Assembly (NCBI GenBank): GCA_041568735.1
Contig: JBFFZG010000137.1
Coordinates: forward strand, 1-12,527
Source of the DNA: WTJY01 sp041568735
Lineage (GTDB): Bacteria > Chloroflexota > Anaerolineae > Promineifilales > Promineifilaceae
Length of the DNA: 12,527 nucleotides
Direction of reading: 5' to 3'
Each line of letters begins with the position of its first letter. Position 1 is the stretch's first letter. This document shows, piece after piece, positions 1 to 5,941 of this stretch. The position numbers and the translations under genes were made by a program. The notes beneath the pieces are model-generated. The model was not told the DNA's origin. It worked only from the letters and a program-made list of their open reading frames with translations, and made no database searches.

Positions 1-3
1 TCG

Positions 4-59
4 ACTTTCCACTTTCGACTTTCGACTTTCCACTTTCGACTTTCGACTTTCCACTTTCA
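4..59 (+). repeat. Tandem 7-bp repeat array, ACTTTCN x8
   Basis: Eight uninterrupted heptamers ACTTTCN run from position 4. The last base goes C,G,G,C,G,G,C,A, so there is also a 21-bp period of three heptamers. A degenerate tail follows (ACTTCTTTCAAGG). The array ends just before the stop codon of the minus-strand queA-like gene, so it lies in that gene's 3' flank. The first bases of the window (TCG) fit the end of another unit, so the array may extend to the left. The same heptamer recurs near 1197, 1927 and 1995. It is not a CRISPR: there are no spacers and the unit is only 7 bp. Confidence 0.93.
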
Positions 60-66
60 ACTTCTT

Positions 67-1170
67 TCAAGGTAGGATGAGATGTAGATCCCCAAACTCA
101 TGCCAGAGGTACTTTTCCTCGAGGGCGGCCTGGTAGGCGAGTTCGAGGTGGTCGAATCCGGCCAGGGCGGCGAGCATGTCGAGGTGGGTTGCCTTGGGCT
201 CGTGGAAGCCGGTCAGCAGGCCGTCGACGGCGCGCAGCGGCCGGTCGGCCGTGATGACGAGATCGGTCCAGCCGCAGCTGCCGTGCACCTGCCCGTCCGG
301 CTCGACGGCCGATTCAAGGGCACGCACAACGGTGGTGCCCACGGCGATCACCCGGCGGCCGGCAGCGCGTGCCTGGTTGACCAGTGCGGCCGTCGGGGCC
401 GGCACCCGGAAGAACTCCTCGTATGGAGGTTCGTGCGCTTCGAGTGAGGCGACGCCGGTGTGCAGCAGGACGGGAGCGATCTGCACCCCCCGGGCGACGA
501 GCCGGGTGATCAATTCCGGGGTAAAGGCGCGCCCGGCCGAGGGCATTTCGGCGCTGCCGGGCTCAGTGGCGTAGACCGTCTGGTAGTATTCCAGGGGCCA
601 GCCCTGCACGACATAACTGTAGCGAATCGGCTGCCCATGCCGGTCGAGGTATTCCACGAGCGGCAGGGGCAGGTCGAAGGACGCGGTCCAGAGGCGAGAG
701 GATTCGCAGCCGGCGCGGTTCTGGCCGCAGTACGGCCGGTGCACCGTGACGGCGCCCCCGGCCGGGAGGGAGAAGCGCTCGCCGGGGACGAGGTCGAAAA
801 ATGGGGCCGTCTCCCCGCCCTTTACCTGCCGCATTTCCACCACCCAGAACTGTGTGGGGAGCTGGGTGGAGAGATGAAGTTCAAAAGGTGTGCCGTCGGC
901 GCGGGTGGCCGGCACCGCGGCATTGAGCGTACCGCTGGTGTTGATGACCAGCAGATCCCCGGCTTCCAGAAATTCGGTCAGCCGGTGGAAACGGCTGTGG
1001 GTGATGCGATCGTCGTGGATCGTCGAGACCATCAGCCGCACGTCATCCCGGCGCAGCCCGCGCGCCTCAGGCGGTTCTCCCGCCTCCAGCGCCGGCGGCA
1101 GCGCGAAATCCAGTCCTTTCAAGATCCGCTCCTGAACCAGCGGCATTTCCTTCTGGGCCAGTTCATTCAT
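67..1170 (-). CDS. QueA-like S-adenosylmethionine:tRNA ribosyltransferase-isomerase, divergent
   Basis: This is a 367-residue member of the QueA family. QueA transfers and isomerises the ribosyl part of SAM onto preQ1-tRNA to make epoxyqueuosine. Family landmarks are visible: the N-terminal 'FALPPAL' with RDDVRLMV (about 22-48), GDLLVIN (71-77), YQTVYATEPGSAEMPSAG (196-213), LLHTG (235-239), VGTTVVRALES (277-287) and FHEPKATHLDML (322-333). Several differ from canonical QueA as I recall it: NDTRV becomes NTSGT, PTAGLHF becomes PSAGRAF, HVGxGTF becomes HTGVASL, and FNLPKSTL becomes FHEPKATH. It may therefore be a paralogue with a shifted role. The start at 1170 is chosen because GGAGG lies six bases upstream (1177-1181 on the complement); an in-frame ATG at 1188 lies upstream of that site. 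It follows the dehydrogenase by 30 bp and is probably co-transcribed. No tgt, queG or other queuosine gene is in view. Confidence 0.85.
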   Translation of the reverse strand: MNELAQKEMPLVQERILKGLDFALPPALEAGEPPEARGLRRDDVRLMVSTIHDDRITHSRFHRLTEFLEAGDLLVINTSGTLNAAVPATRADGTPFELHLSTQLPTQFWVVEMRQVKGGETAPFFDLVPGERFSLPAGGAVTVHRPYCGQNRAGCESSRLWTASFDLPLPLVEYLDRHGQPIRYSYVVQGWPLEYYQTVYATEPGSAEMPSAGRAFTPELITRLVARGVQIAPVLLHTGVASLEAHEPPYEEFFRVPAPTAALVNQARAAGRRVIAVGTTVVRALESAVEPDGQVHGSCGWTDLVITADRPLRAVDGLLTGFHEPKATHLDMLAALAGFDHLELAYQAALEEKYLWHEFGDLHLILP

Positions 1171-1176
1171 GACAAA

Positions 1177-1181
1177 CCTCC
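1177..1181 (-). promoter_or_regulatory. Ribosome binding site that sets the queA-like start
   Basis: The plus-strand CCTCC reads GGAGG on the coding strand, six bases before the ATG at 1170. It decides between that ATG and an in-frame ATG six codons upstream, whose message would contain this site inside the coding region. Confidence 0.7.
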
Positions 1182-1196
1182 AGCTCAAACCGTTCC

Positions 1197-1217
1197 ACTT
1201 TCAACTTTCCACTTTCA
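1197..1217 (+). repeat. Heptamer repeat island, ACTTTCN x3
   Basis: Three heptamers (ACTTTCA, ACTTTCC, ACTTTCA) sit between the dehydrogenase and queA-like genes, followed by a degenerate GCTTTTC. Read on the minus strand, the island encodes the last four residues (KVES) and the TGA stop of the dehydrogenase, so the repeat overlaps coding sequence. It is the same family as the array at 4-59. Confidence 0.85.
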
Positions 1218-1910
1218 GCTTTTCACTGACCAGCTGGCGCGCCTCATACCGGCCGGACGGCAGCCCGTTCTTAATGAGGGCGAGAATGCCCGGCGCGCTT
1301 TCTTCGGGCAGGCCCCGGTCGCTGATATCCTCGCCGGGAAAGGCGGCCTGGTGCATGGCCGTTTGCATGTCGCCGGGGTCGACGGCATAGACCCGCCACT
1401 GCGGGTTTTCGGCGGCCAGGATGCGGGTCAGCTGCTCCAGGGCGGCCTTGGCCGAGCCGTAGCCGCCCCAGCCGGGATAGGGCTCGACGGCCGCGTCGCT
1501 GGTGATATTGACGACGACCGCGCCGGGCTTCAGCTGTGGCGCAGTGCCTGAACCATGCCGAGCTGGGCCGTGACGTTGATCCGGTAGACCGTTTCCAGCG
1601 TCTCGAGCGGGTAGTCGAGCAGGGGCGGCTGGGGGCTGGGACCGAGGATGCCGGCGTTGTTGACGAGGGCGTCGAGTCCGCCGAAGGCGCCGGCCGCTTC
1701 GGCCAGCAGCGCCCGGTGGTGGGGATCGGCAATGTCGCCGGCCAGGGCGACCACGGCCGCCCATTCAGCAAGCTCCGCCTGCACCACGCGCAGCGTGGCC
1801 GCTCCGCGGGCGTCGATGATCACGTTCCAGCCCGCCCGGGCCGCCTCCCGCGCCAGCGCCAGCCCCAGCCCGCGCGATCCGCCGGTAATTAAGATGGTTT
1901 TGGGGGACAT
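1201..1910 (-). pseudogene. Short-chain dehydrogenase/reductase, interrupted by one frameshift
   Basis: A classical SDR oxidoreductase of about 236 residues is split over two frames. The first frame starts at 1910 (GGAG seven bases upstream) and carries the NAD(P) motif TGGSRGLG (9-16), GDI (58-60), NNAG (84-87) and N112, then hits a stop after 'QALRHS'. The second frame carries the catalytic Ser (NITSD), YGSAK (Tyr and Lys) and the VDPGDMQT segment. Adding one C in the CC run at about 1538-1539 restores 'QALRPQLKPGAVVVN', which reads like an intact SDR with the Ser-Tyr-Lys triad at roughly 138, 151 and 155. The C terminus (KVES-stop) comes from the heptamer repeat. The catalytic residues are intact on both sides, so this could be a sequencing or assembly error or a very recent mutation. 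The substrate cannot be told. Confidence 0.85.
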
Positions 1911-1919
1911 CGTTTCTCC

Positions 1920-1954
1920 TTTAAGTGGAAAGTTTAAAGTGGAAAGTTTAAAGT
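1920..1954 (-). repeat. Heptamer repeat island, inverted orientation
   Basis: GGAAAGT and TTAAAGT alternate (1927-1933, 1934-1940, 1941-1947, 1948-1954), preceded by a degenerate copy. GGAAAGT is the reverse complement of the ACTTTCC unit seen elsewhere; TTAAAGT is a diverged form. The island lies directly upstream of the ribosome-binding site of the dehydrogenase and faces the opposite copy at 1995-2022. Confidence 0.85.
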
Positions 1955-1994
1955 ATGGGTTGGGGGTTAATGGAGCGCGGCTCGCACACCGAAC

Positions 1995-2022
1995 CCTTTC
2001 GACTTTCCACTTTCGACTTTCA
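1995..2022 (+). repeat. Heptamer repeat island, ACTTTCN x4
   Basis: Four units (CCTTTCG, ACTTTCC, ACTTTCG, ACTTTCA) lie in the divergent region between the dehydrogenase and the DUF3253 gene. They are complementary to the island at 1927-1954. The spacer between the islands also contains GGGTT near its left end and AACCC overlapping the right island, so the two islands could form a long imperfect hairpin. The rest of the spacer and the pyrimidine-rich stretch to about 2080 show nothing I can name. Confidence 0.85.
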
Positions 2023-2087
2023 TCTTATTTCCCCCACTTTACCCTGCTGGCCGGCGCCCTACTTCCCCCCTTTGCCCGGTTTGGGCC

Positions 2088-2115
2088 TGTTCAATGGTAC
2101 AGGTTGCTCTATAAT
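2088..2115 (+). promoter_or_regulatory. Probable sigma-70 promoter of the DUF3253 gene
   Basis: A perfect TATAAT lies at 2110-2115. A weak -35 candidate, TGTTCA (2088-2093), sits 16 bp upstream. The -10 box ends only nine bases before the ATG at 2125, so transcription would begin at or within a few bases of the start codon. A GAGGG at 2117-2121 lies just before the ATG and could serve as a ribosome site only on a longer transcript. Confidence 0.55.
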
Positions 2116-2124
2116 CGAGGGATT

Positions 2125-2466
2125 ATGGCACGAAGAAACAGGCACAAAATCAGTGACGAGATGCTGTACGACCGGATTCTGGAGATCTGTGCGGCCGCCG
2201 GGGCGGAGAAGTCGGTGAATCCGACCGACATCGCCATGGATCTGCTCGACATCGGCTGGCAGGCGCTGCTGCCCCGGATCCGGGTGACGGCCGTGCACCA
2301 GGCCCAGGCCGGCCTGATCCAGATCATGCGCAAGGGGCGGCCGGCCGATCCGGAAGATTTCAAGGGGGTCTACAAGCTGCGGCTGGTGCCGGGGGTCGAT
2401 GTGGCCGCCCACCTGGCCGACCCGACGGTCAATAAAGGGAGCGGGGTCCGCGAAGAAGAGGCATAA
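2125..2466 (+). CDS. DUF3253 family protein
   Basis: A small basic protein of 113 residues with a helix-rich N terminus (residues 10-26), then 'VNPTDIAMDLL' and GWQALLPRIRVTAVHQAQAGLIQIMRKG (44-71), ending in 'ADPEDFKGVYKLRL' (74-87). The 'R-x(3)-A-x(4)-L-x-x-G-x-I-x(4)-RKG-x(3)-DP-x-x-F-KG-x(2)-(K/R)LR' spacing matches my memory of DUF3253, a small family with a winged-helix look and no firm function. The frame is open far upstream (from 1648), but that part crosses the repeat islands. The ATG at 2125, behind a TATAAT box, is the sensible start. The acidic tail VREEEA ends at TAA. The gene is divergent from the dehydrogenase. Confidence 0.8.
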   Translation: MARRNRHKISDEMLYDRILEICAAAGAEKSVNPTDIAMDLLDIGWQALLPRIRVTAVHQAQAGLIQIMRKGRPADPEDFKGVYKLRLVPGVDVAAHLADPTVNKGSGVREEEA

Positions 2467-2499
2467 CGCGGCCGGGACCGGCGCTTGTCCTTTTCTTAT

Positions 2500-2527
2500 T
2501 TGAAAGGCGATCCAAACCGGCTACACT
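2500..2527 (+). promoter_or_regulatory. Probable sigma-70 promoter of the ABC exporter gene
   Basis: TTGAAA (2500-2505) and TACACT (2522-2527) are separated by 16 bp, in a local AT-rich dip between the DUF3253 stop and the ABC gene. A start of transcription near 2534 would leave a leader of about 85 nt that contains the foldable segment 2545-2608. Confidence 0.6.
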
Positions 2528-2544
2528 GAACGAATCGCCCGCTG

Positions 2545-2608
2545 CTCGCCCGGCGGCCCCCTGGACACAATCACCGGGGCGGCTCACCTGCCGGCTGAGC
2601 CGGGCGAG
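2545..2608 (+). promoter_or_regulatory. Foldable leader before the ABC exporter (possible three-way junction)
   Basis: CTCGCCCGGC (2545-2554) and GCCGGGCGAG (2599-2608) are perfect 10-bp inverted arms. Between them, CCCC (2557-2560) can pair with GGGG (2576-2579), and CGGC (2580-2583) with GCCG (2590-2593). The result is a closed three-way junction that ends 11 bases before the ATG at 2620. Its 3' arm contains GGGCGAG, the only purine-rich stretch that could act as a ribosome site. I recognise no known riboswitch consensus. In GC-rich DNA such arms can arise by chance. Confidence 0.4.
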
Positions 2609-2619
2609 ATAACAACCAC

Positions 2620-4464
2620 ATGGCAGCAATCATGCGCGGCCTCGAAGCGGAGGCCTACGATCGACAGTATTCGGATCGGGAGCTCGTCTCCCGCATCTGG
2701 GGGTATTTTTCCGCCTACCGGCGCAAGGTGGCGACGATCATCTTGACGACCTTTTTGATGGCGCTGATGGGGGCCGGGCTGCCGATCATCATCGCCGAAG
2801 GGGTGCGCCTGCTCGAAGAGCCGGCAGCCGGCCAGCAGGCCATCACTGTCCTGTTGATCGTCGTCTTTGTCGTGGGCGTCGCCAACTGGGGGATCAACTG
2901 GATACGCCGGCTGCTGGCGACGGAGGTTATCGCCGATACGGTCAAGTCGATGCGCGAGGACGCCTTCAACGCCGCGGCCGGCCAGGATCTCTCGTTCTAC
3001 GACGAATTCAACACCGGCCGCATCGTCAGCCGCATTACCAGCGACACGGAGGAGTTTGGCCAGATCGTCACGCTGAGCCTGGACGTGATCAATCAGATAT
3101 CCGTTTCGCTGATCCTGATCGTCTGGCTGTTTACGATTCAGTGGCAGCTCACCCTGCTGCTGCTGGCCATCGCGCCGGTCGTCGTCTGGGTGGCGCTCGG
3201 CTTCCGCACACTCGCCCGGCGGGTGACCCGCCAGTCGTCGCGGGCGCTGGGGGAGGTCAACCGGTCAATCCAGGAAGCGGTCACCGGGATCAGCGTGGCC
3301 AAGAACTTCCGCCAGGAAGGGTTCATCTACGAGGAGTTCATGGGCGTCAACCGGCAGTCCTACCGGCTCAACGTCCGCCGCGGCTTCGTCCTGGCCAATA
3401 TCTTTCCAATCCTGAACACCCTGTCGGGGCTGGCCACGGCCTCCCTGCTTTATTTTGGCGGCCGGGCGGCCATTGCCGGCCTGATCTCGATCGCCGCCTG
3501 GTACCTGTTCATCCAGACGGTCGACCGCTTCTGGTTTCCGGTGATCAACGCCTCGTCCTTCTGGAGCCAGTTCCAGCAGGGGCTGTCGGCGGCCGAGCGG
3601 GTCTTCGCCCTGATCGACAGCGATCCCCGCGTGGTGCAGACCGGCGCGGCGCACATCGAACCACTCCGGGGGGAGATCCGATTCGGGCAGGTTCGCTTCC
3701 AGTACACCGAACAGGAGGTGGTCCTGCCGGCTTTCAGCCTGACGATCCGGCCGGGAGAGAGCGTCGCCTTCGTCGGCCACACCGGGGCGGGCAAGTCGAG
3801 CATCATCAAGCTGGCCGCCCGCTTTTACGAGTTCCAGGGGGGCCAAATCCTGATCGACGGGGTGGATATTCGCACCCTCGACCTGCCGGCCTACCGCAAA
3901 CAGATCGGGATCGTCTCCCAGGTGCCCTTTTTATTCGACGGCAGCGTGCTGGAGAACATCCGCTACGGCCGGCCGGAAGCGACCGAGACCGAGATTCTGG
4001 AAATGGCCCGCCGCATTGGCGAGGGAGAATGGCTCGAGACCCTGCCCGACGGGCTGCACACGGTTGTCGGCGAGCGGGGCAGCCGGCTGTCGATGGGGCA
4101 GCGGCAGCTCGTGGCTCTGATGCGGGTGCTGATCGCCCGGCCGCGCATCTTTATTCTGGATGAGGCCACGGCCAGCATCGACCCGTTTACCGAGTCGCAG
4201 ATCCAGCAGGCGCTCGACCTGATCATGAAGCAGACAACGGCTATCGTTATCGCCCACCGGCTGTCGACGGTGCGCAGCTGCGACCGGATCATCGTGCTCA
4301 GCCGGGGGGCGATCATCGAAGAAGGGAGCCACGAGTCGCTCCTGGAAGCCGGGGGCCACTATGCCGAGCTGTACGACACCTATTTCCGCCACCAGTCGAT
4401 CGCCTACATCAGCGAAAAGGGGTGGGAAAAGGCCGGCGATGGGGAGAGCGTGCCGGCCGATTAA
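2620..4464 (+). CDS. ABC exporter, fused membrane and ATPase half-transporter (MsbA/multidrug type)
   Basis: A 614-residue half-transporter that should work as a dimer in the cytoplasmic membrane and export a lipid, drug or peptide using ATP. The N-terminal membrane domain has about six helices (roughly 38-60, 75-95, 157-175, 178-196, 255-280, 284-305). The ATPase domain carries the A-loop Tyr362, Walker A GHTGAGKSS (386-394), Q-loop Gln434, signature LSMGQ (490-494, Met in place of the usual Gly), Walker B FILDEA (511-516), D-loop (SID) and switch His545. No peptidase domain or second subunit is next to it, so the substrate is unknown. The start at 2620 has no strong ribosome site. ATG 2632 ('MRGLEAEA') is an in-frame alternative. 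It is the longest gene here and has its own promoter. Confidence 0.93.
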   Translation: MAAIMRGLEAEAYDRQYSDRELVSRIWGYFSAYRRKVATIILTTFLMALMGAGLPIIIAEGVRLLEEPAAGQQAITVLLIVVFVVGVANWGINWIRRLLATEVIADTVKSMREDAFNAAAGQDLSFYDEFNTGRIVSRITSDTEEFGQIVTLSLDVINQISVSLILIVWLFTIQWQLTLLLLAIAPVVVWVALGFRTLARRVTRQSSRALGEVNRSIQEAVTGISVAKNFRQEGFIYEEFMGVNRQSYRLNVRRGFVLANIFPILNTLSGLATASLLYFGGRAAIAGLISIAAWYLFIQTVDRFWFPVINASSFWSQFQQGLSAAERVFALIDSDPRVVQTGAAHIEPLRGEIRFGQVRFQYTEQEVVLPAFSLTIRPGESVAFVGHTGAGKSSIIKLAARFYEFQGGQILIDGVDIRTLDLPAYRKQIGIVSQVPFLFDGSVLENIRYGRPEATETEILEMARRIGEGEWLETLPDGLHTVVGERGSRLSMGQRQLVALMRVLIARPRIFILDEATASIDPFTESQIQQALDLIMKQTTAIVIAHRLSTVRSCDRIIVLSRGAIIEEGSHESLLEAGGHYAELYDTYFRHQSIAYISEKGWEKAGDGESVPAD

Positions 4465-4541
4465 TGGGGGCGGTACCGGCCATGTTGGGGGAACAGGTCG
4501 GGAGCTTAATTGAATAAGAAAGGCAGTTTTGCTTCACTTTA

Positions 4542-4550
4542 TGGCATAAT
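4542..4550 (+). promoter_or_regulatory. Probable extended -10 promoter of the secreted-protein gene
   Basis: TGGCATAAT is a TG-extended -10 box (CATAAT at 4545-4550) in an AT-rich stretch after the ABC gene. No good -35 box is seen at the usual distance, which fits an extended -10 promoter. Transcription from about 4557 gives a leader near 130 nt. Confidence 0.5.
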
Positions 4551-4556
4551 ATCCGC

Positions 4557-4685
4557 CAGGAATCCACGCGCAGAACAACCGAATAAGCCAGAGGGAGCCC
4601 GGCAGCCGGACGGCTGCTTGCGGATGATCCGGAGTCACCAGCGTATCGGTGCTGTTTGACCTGAACGGTGCAGGAAGGAGGACCC
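4557..4685 (+). promoter_or_regulatory. Structured 5' leader of the secreted-protein gene
   Basis: This stretch has no reading frame of its own. It contains a stable hairpin GCAGCC-GGAC-GGCTGC (4602-4617), a small CGGA-TGA-TCCG stem (4621-4631) and CACC/GGTG arms (4636-4651). It ends in a strong ribosome site, AGGAGG (4676-4681), four bases before the ATG at 4686. I could not match it to a known riboswitch. The hairpins may simply stabilise the message. Confidence 0.4.
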
Positions 4686-5438
4686 ATGTTTCGTTTGCCT
4701 TTCACCGCTCGCCACCTGGTCGGCGGCCTCGTGCTGACCGTGCTCCTGGCCCTGGCCATGGCCCTGGTCGTGTCCGCCCAGAGCCCGGATAACGGTGAGC
4801 CCAACCTACCGGGATCGATGTCCAACGAGGTTTATGAAGAGGATCTGGTCGGAGCCCAACCCGGCACGGCGGATCGGCAGCCAATGGCGGCGCCGGGAGA
4901 GCCGGCCGCCGGCGCAGACCTGCAGGCGCCGACCGCAGTTGAGGAAGTCGAAAGCGTCGCAGCCCCCACCCTGCCGACGGCTCAGTTTTTCCGCTTCACT
5001 TCAGCCAATACCTTTGTCCCCTACGACGACAATATGACCTACAACTACTACGGCGCTGGCTGTGTCTATCGGACAGGAGGCGCCTCGTTCTCCGAACAGA
5101 CGCTGCAGCTGCCCGACGGCGCGGAAATTGACTTCATGCGCGTTTATTTCTACGACAACGATGCCGTGAATAATGCCGGTGCCCACCTTTTCTCATTTGA
5201 TGGGGCCGGGAGCTTCACCACCATCGCCTCGGCCACTTCCAGCGGGCAGCCCGGCCAGAGCTCGACAGGCAGTGGTTTTTTCTCGCACGTGGTGGACAAT
5301 ACCAACCGGGCTCTGAGCCTCCGGCTCGACTATGGCGGCGGCACCACCTCGAATCTGCGCATCTGCGGGGTTCGCATCCGCTACCAGTACAGCTTCCCGG
5401 CGGTCAACCTGCCGATTATCAACAAGCCCGCCCCTTAG
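4686..5438 (+). CDS. Secreted protein of unknown function, single beta-rich domain
   Basis: A 250-residue exported protein. A basic N terminus and hydrophobic core (residues 11-30) form a signal peptide with probable cleavage at VVSA-Q (after 31). Next comes a low-complexity Pro/Ala/Glu linker (32-99), then one domain (100-235) rich in aromatic and small polar residues, starting 'FFRFTSANTFVPYDDN'. Cys126 and Cys227, near the two ends of that domain, are the only cysteines and may form a disulfide. The tail 'FPAVNLPIINKPAP' resembles the short hydrophobic 'LP' ends I associate with exported Chloroflexota proteins; this is recollection, not a search. The start at 4686 follows AGGAGG; an in-frame GTG at 4668 lies upstream of that site and is rejected. 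No catalytic motif is seen. Confidence 0.8.
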   Translation: MFRLPFTARHLVGGLVLTVLLALAMALVVSAQSPDNGEPNLPGSMSNEVYEEDLVGAQPGTADRQPMAAPGEPAAGADLQAPTAVEEVESVAAPTLPTAQFFRFTSANTFVPYDDNMTYNYYGAGCVYRTGGASFSEQTLQLPDGAEIDFMRVYFYDNDAVNNAGAHLFSFDGAGSFTTIASATSSGQPGQSSTGSGFFSHVVDNTNRALSLRLDYGGGTTSNLRICGVRIRYQYSFPAVNLPIINKPAP

Positions 5439-5499
5439 ACGGCCGCGGACAGCGCCGGCCGGCAGGAGTTGCGCAAACGGCGGAAACGGTGAAAATCGG

Positions 5500-5530
5500 G
5501 AGTGAACCAGGCGCAAAGAAGGGTTCACTC
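5500..5530 (+). promoter_or_regulatory. Perfect 9-bp inverted repeat just before the DUF2000 start
   Basis: GAGTGAACC (5500-5508) and GGTTCACTC (5522-5530) flank a 13-base loop and end five bases before the ATG at 5536. The only ribosome-site-like sequence, AGAAGGG (5517-5523), lies in the loop and the first bases of the 3' arm, so the RNA hairpin could hide it. As DNA, the arms could be an operator. There is no following T-tract, so it is not a typical terminator for the upstream gene. Confidence 0.5.
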
Positions 5531-5535
5531 AACCG

Positions 5536-5940
5536 ATGGCATTCGACACAAAAATCGCCATCGCCGTGGCCGATGACCTGCCGGTCTGGCAGAAGCTCAA
5601 CGTCGTGGCCTTCCTGACTTCCGGGATTATCGGCGGCGATGAGGAGATTTTAGGCGAGGTCTACCGGGACGCCGCCGGGCAGATCTACCTGCCGTTGTGC
5701 GTCCAACCGGTCGTCGTTCTCAAGGCGTCGCGGGAAAAGCCGGGCACCTACCTGCAGCGGGCCCATTCCCGCGGCGTACAGGCCGCCATCACCATCGAGG
5801 ATATGTTCGCCACAGGCCACGACGCCGCCAACCGGCAGACCGTTCTCCGCTACGAGACGGGGGATCTGCCCCTGGCCGGCCCGGTTGAATTAACCACGCG
5901 GCCGGGCCGGCAGGCGGCTGAAAACCGAGTGGGACGGAAA
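5536..5940 (+). CDS. DUF2000 family protein, no stop codon of its own
   Basis: Residues 1-135 read as a DUF2000 protein: 'FDTKIAIAVADDLPVWQKLN' (3-22), VAFLTSGI (24-31), YLPLCVQPVVVLKA (51-64), then 'GVQAAITIEDMFATGHDAANR' in two parts (80-100) and a final helix near 'GRQAAENRVGRK' (124-135). These small cytosolic proteins resemble peptidyl-tRNA hydrolase 2 folds; their role is unsettled. Family members end about here, but this frame has no stop: it stays open across the next gene in the wrong frame and joins the hydrolase frame, ending at 7335. I therefore mark the end at the last codon before the next gene's ATG. A one-base indel near the A5 run at 5938-5942 is a simple explanation. One shift gives a stop at 5960; the other fuses the protein to the methyltransferase. 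The start follows a possible hairpin. Confidence 0.7.
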
Positions 5941-5941
5941 A

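Noticed and set aside
1..60. CRISPR array or minisatellite with spacers
   Set aside because: Units are 7 bp and directly adjacent, with no spacers.
460..1551. 363-codon plus-strand open frame
   Set aside because: It lies antisense to the QueA-like and dehydrogenase genes, crosses both, and has no recognisable domain; it is a GC-rich shadow.
3141..4163. 340-codon plus-strand open frame
   Set aside because: It lies wholly inside the ABC exporter gene in another frame and has Arg/Gly/Pro-rich shadow composition.
4668..4685. GTG start six codons upstream for the secreted protein
   Set aside because: It lies upstream of the strong AGGAGG site, which would then be inside the coding region.
5440..5465. 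Terminator after the secreted-protein gene
   Set aside because: GC-rich CGGCCG palindromic arms are present, but there is no T-tract.
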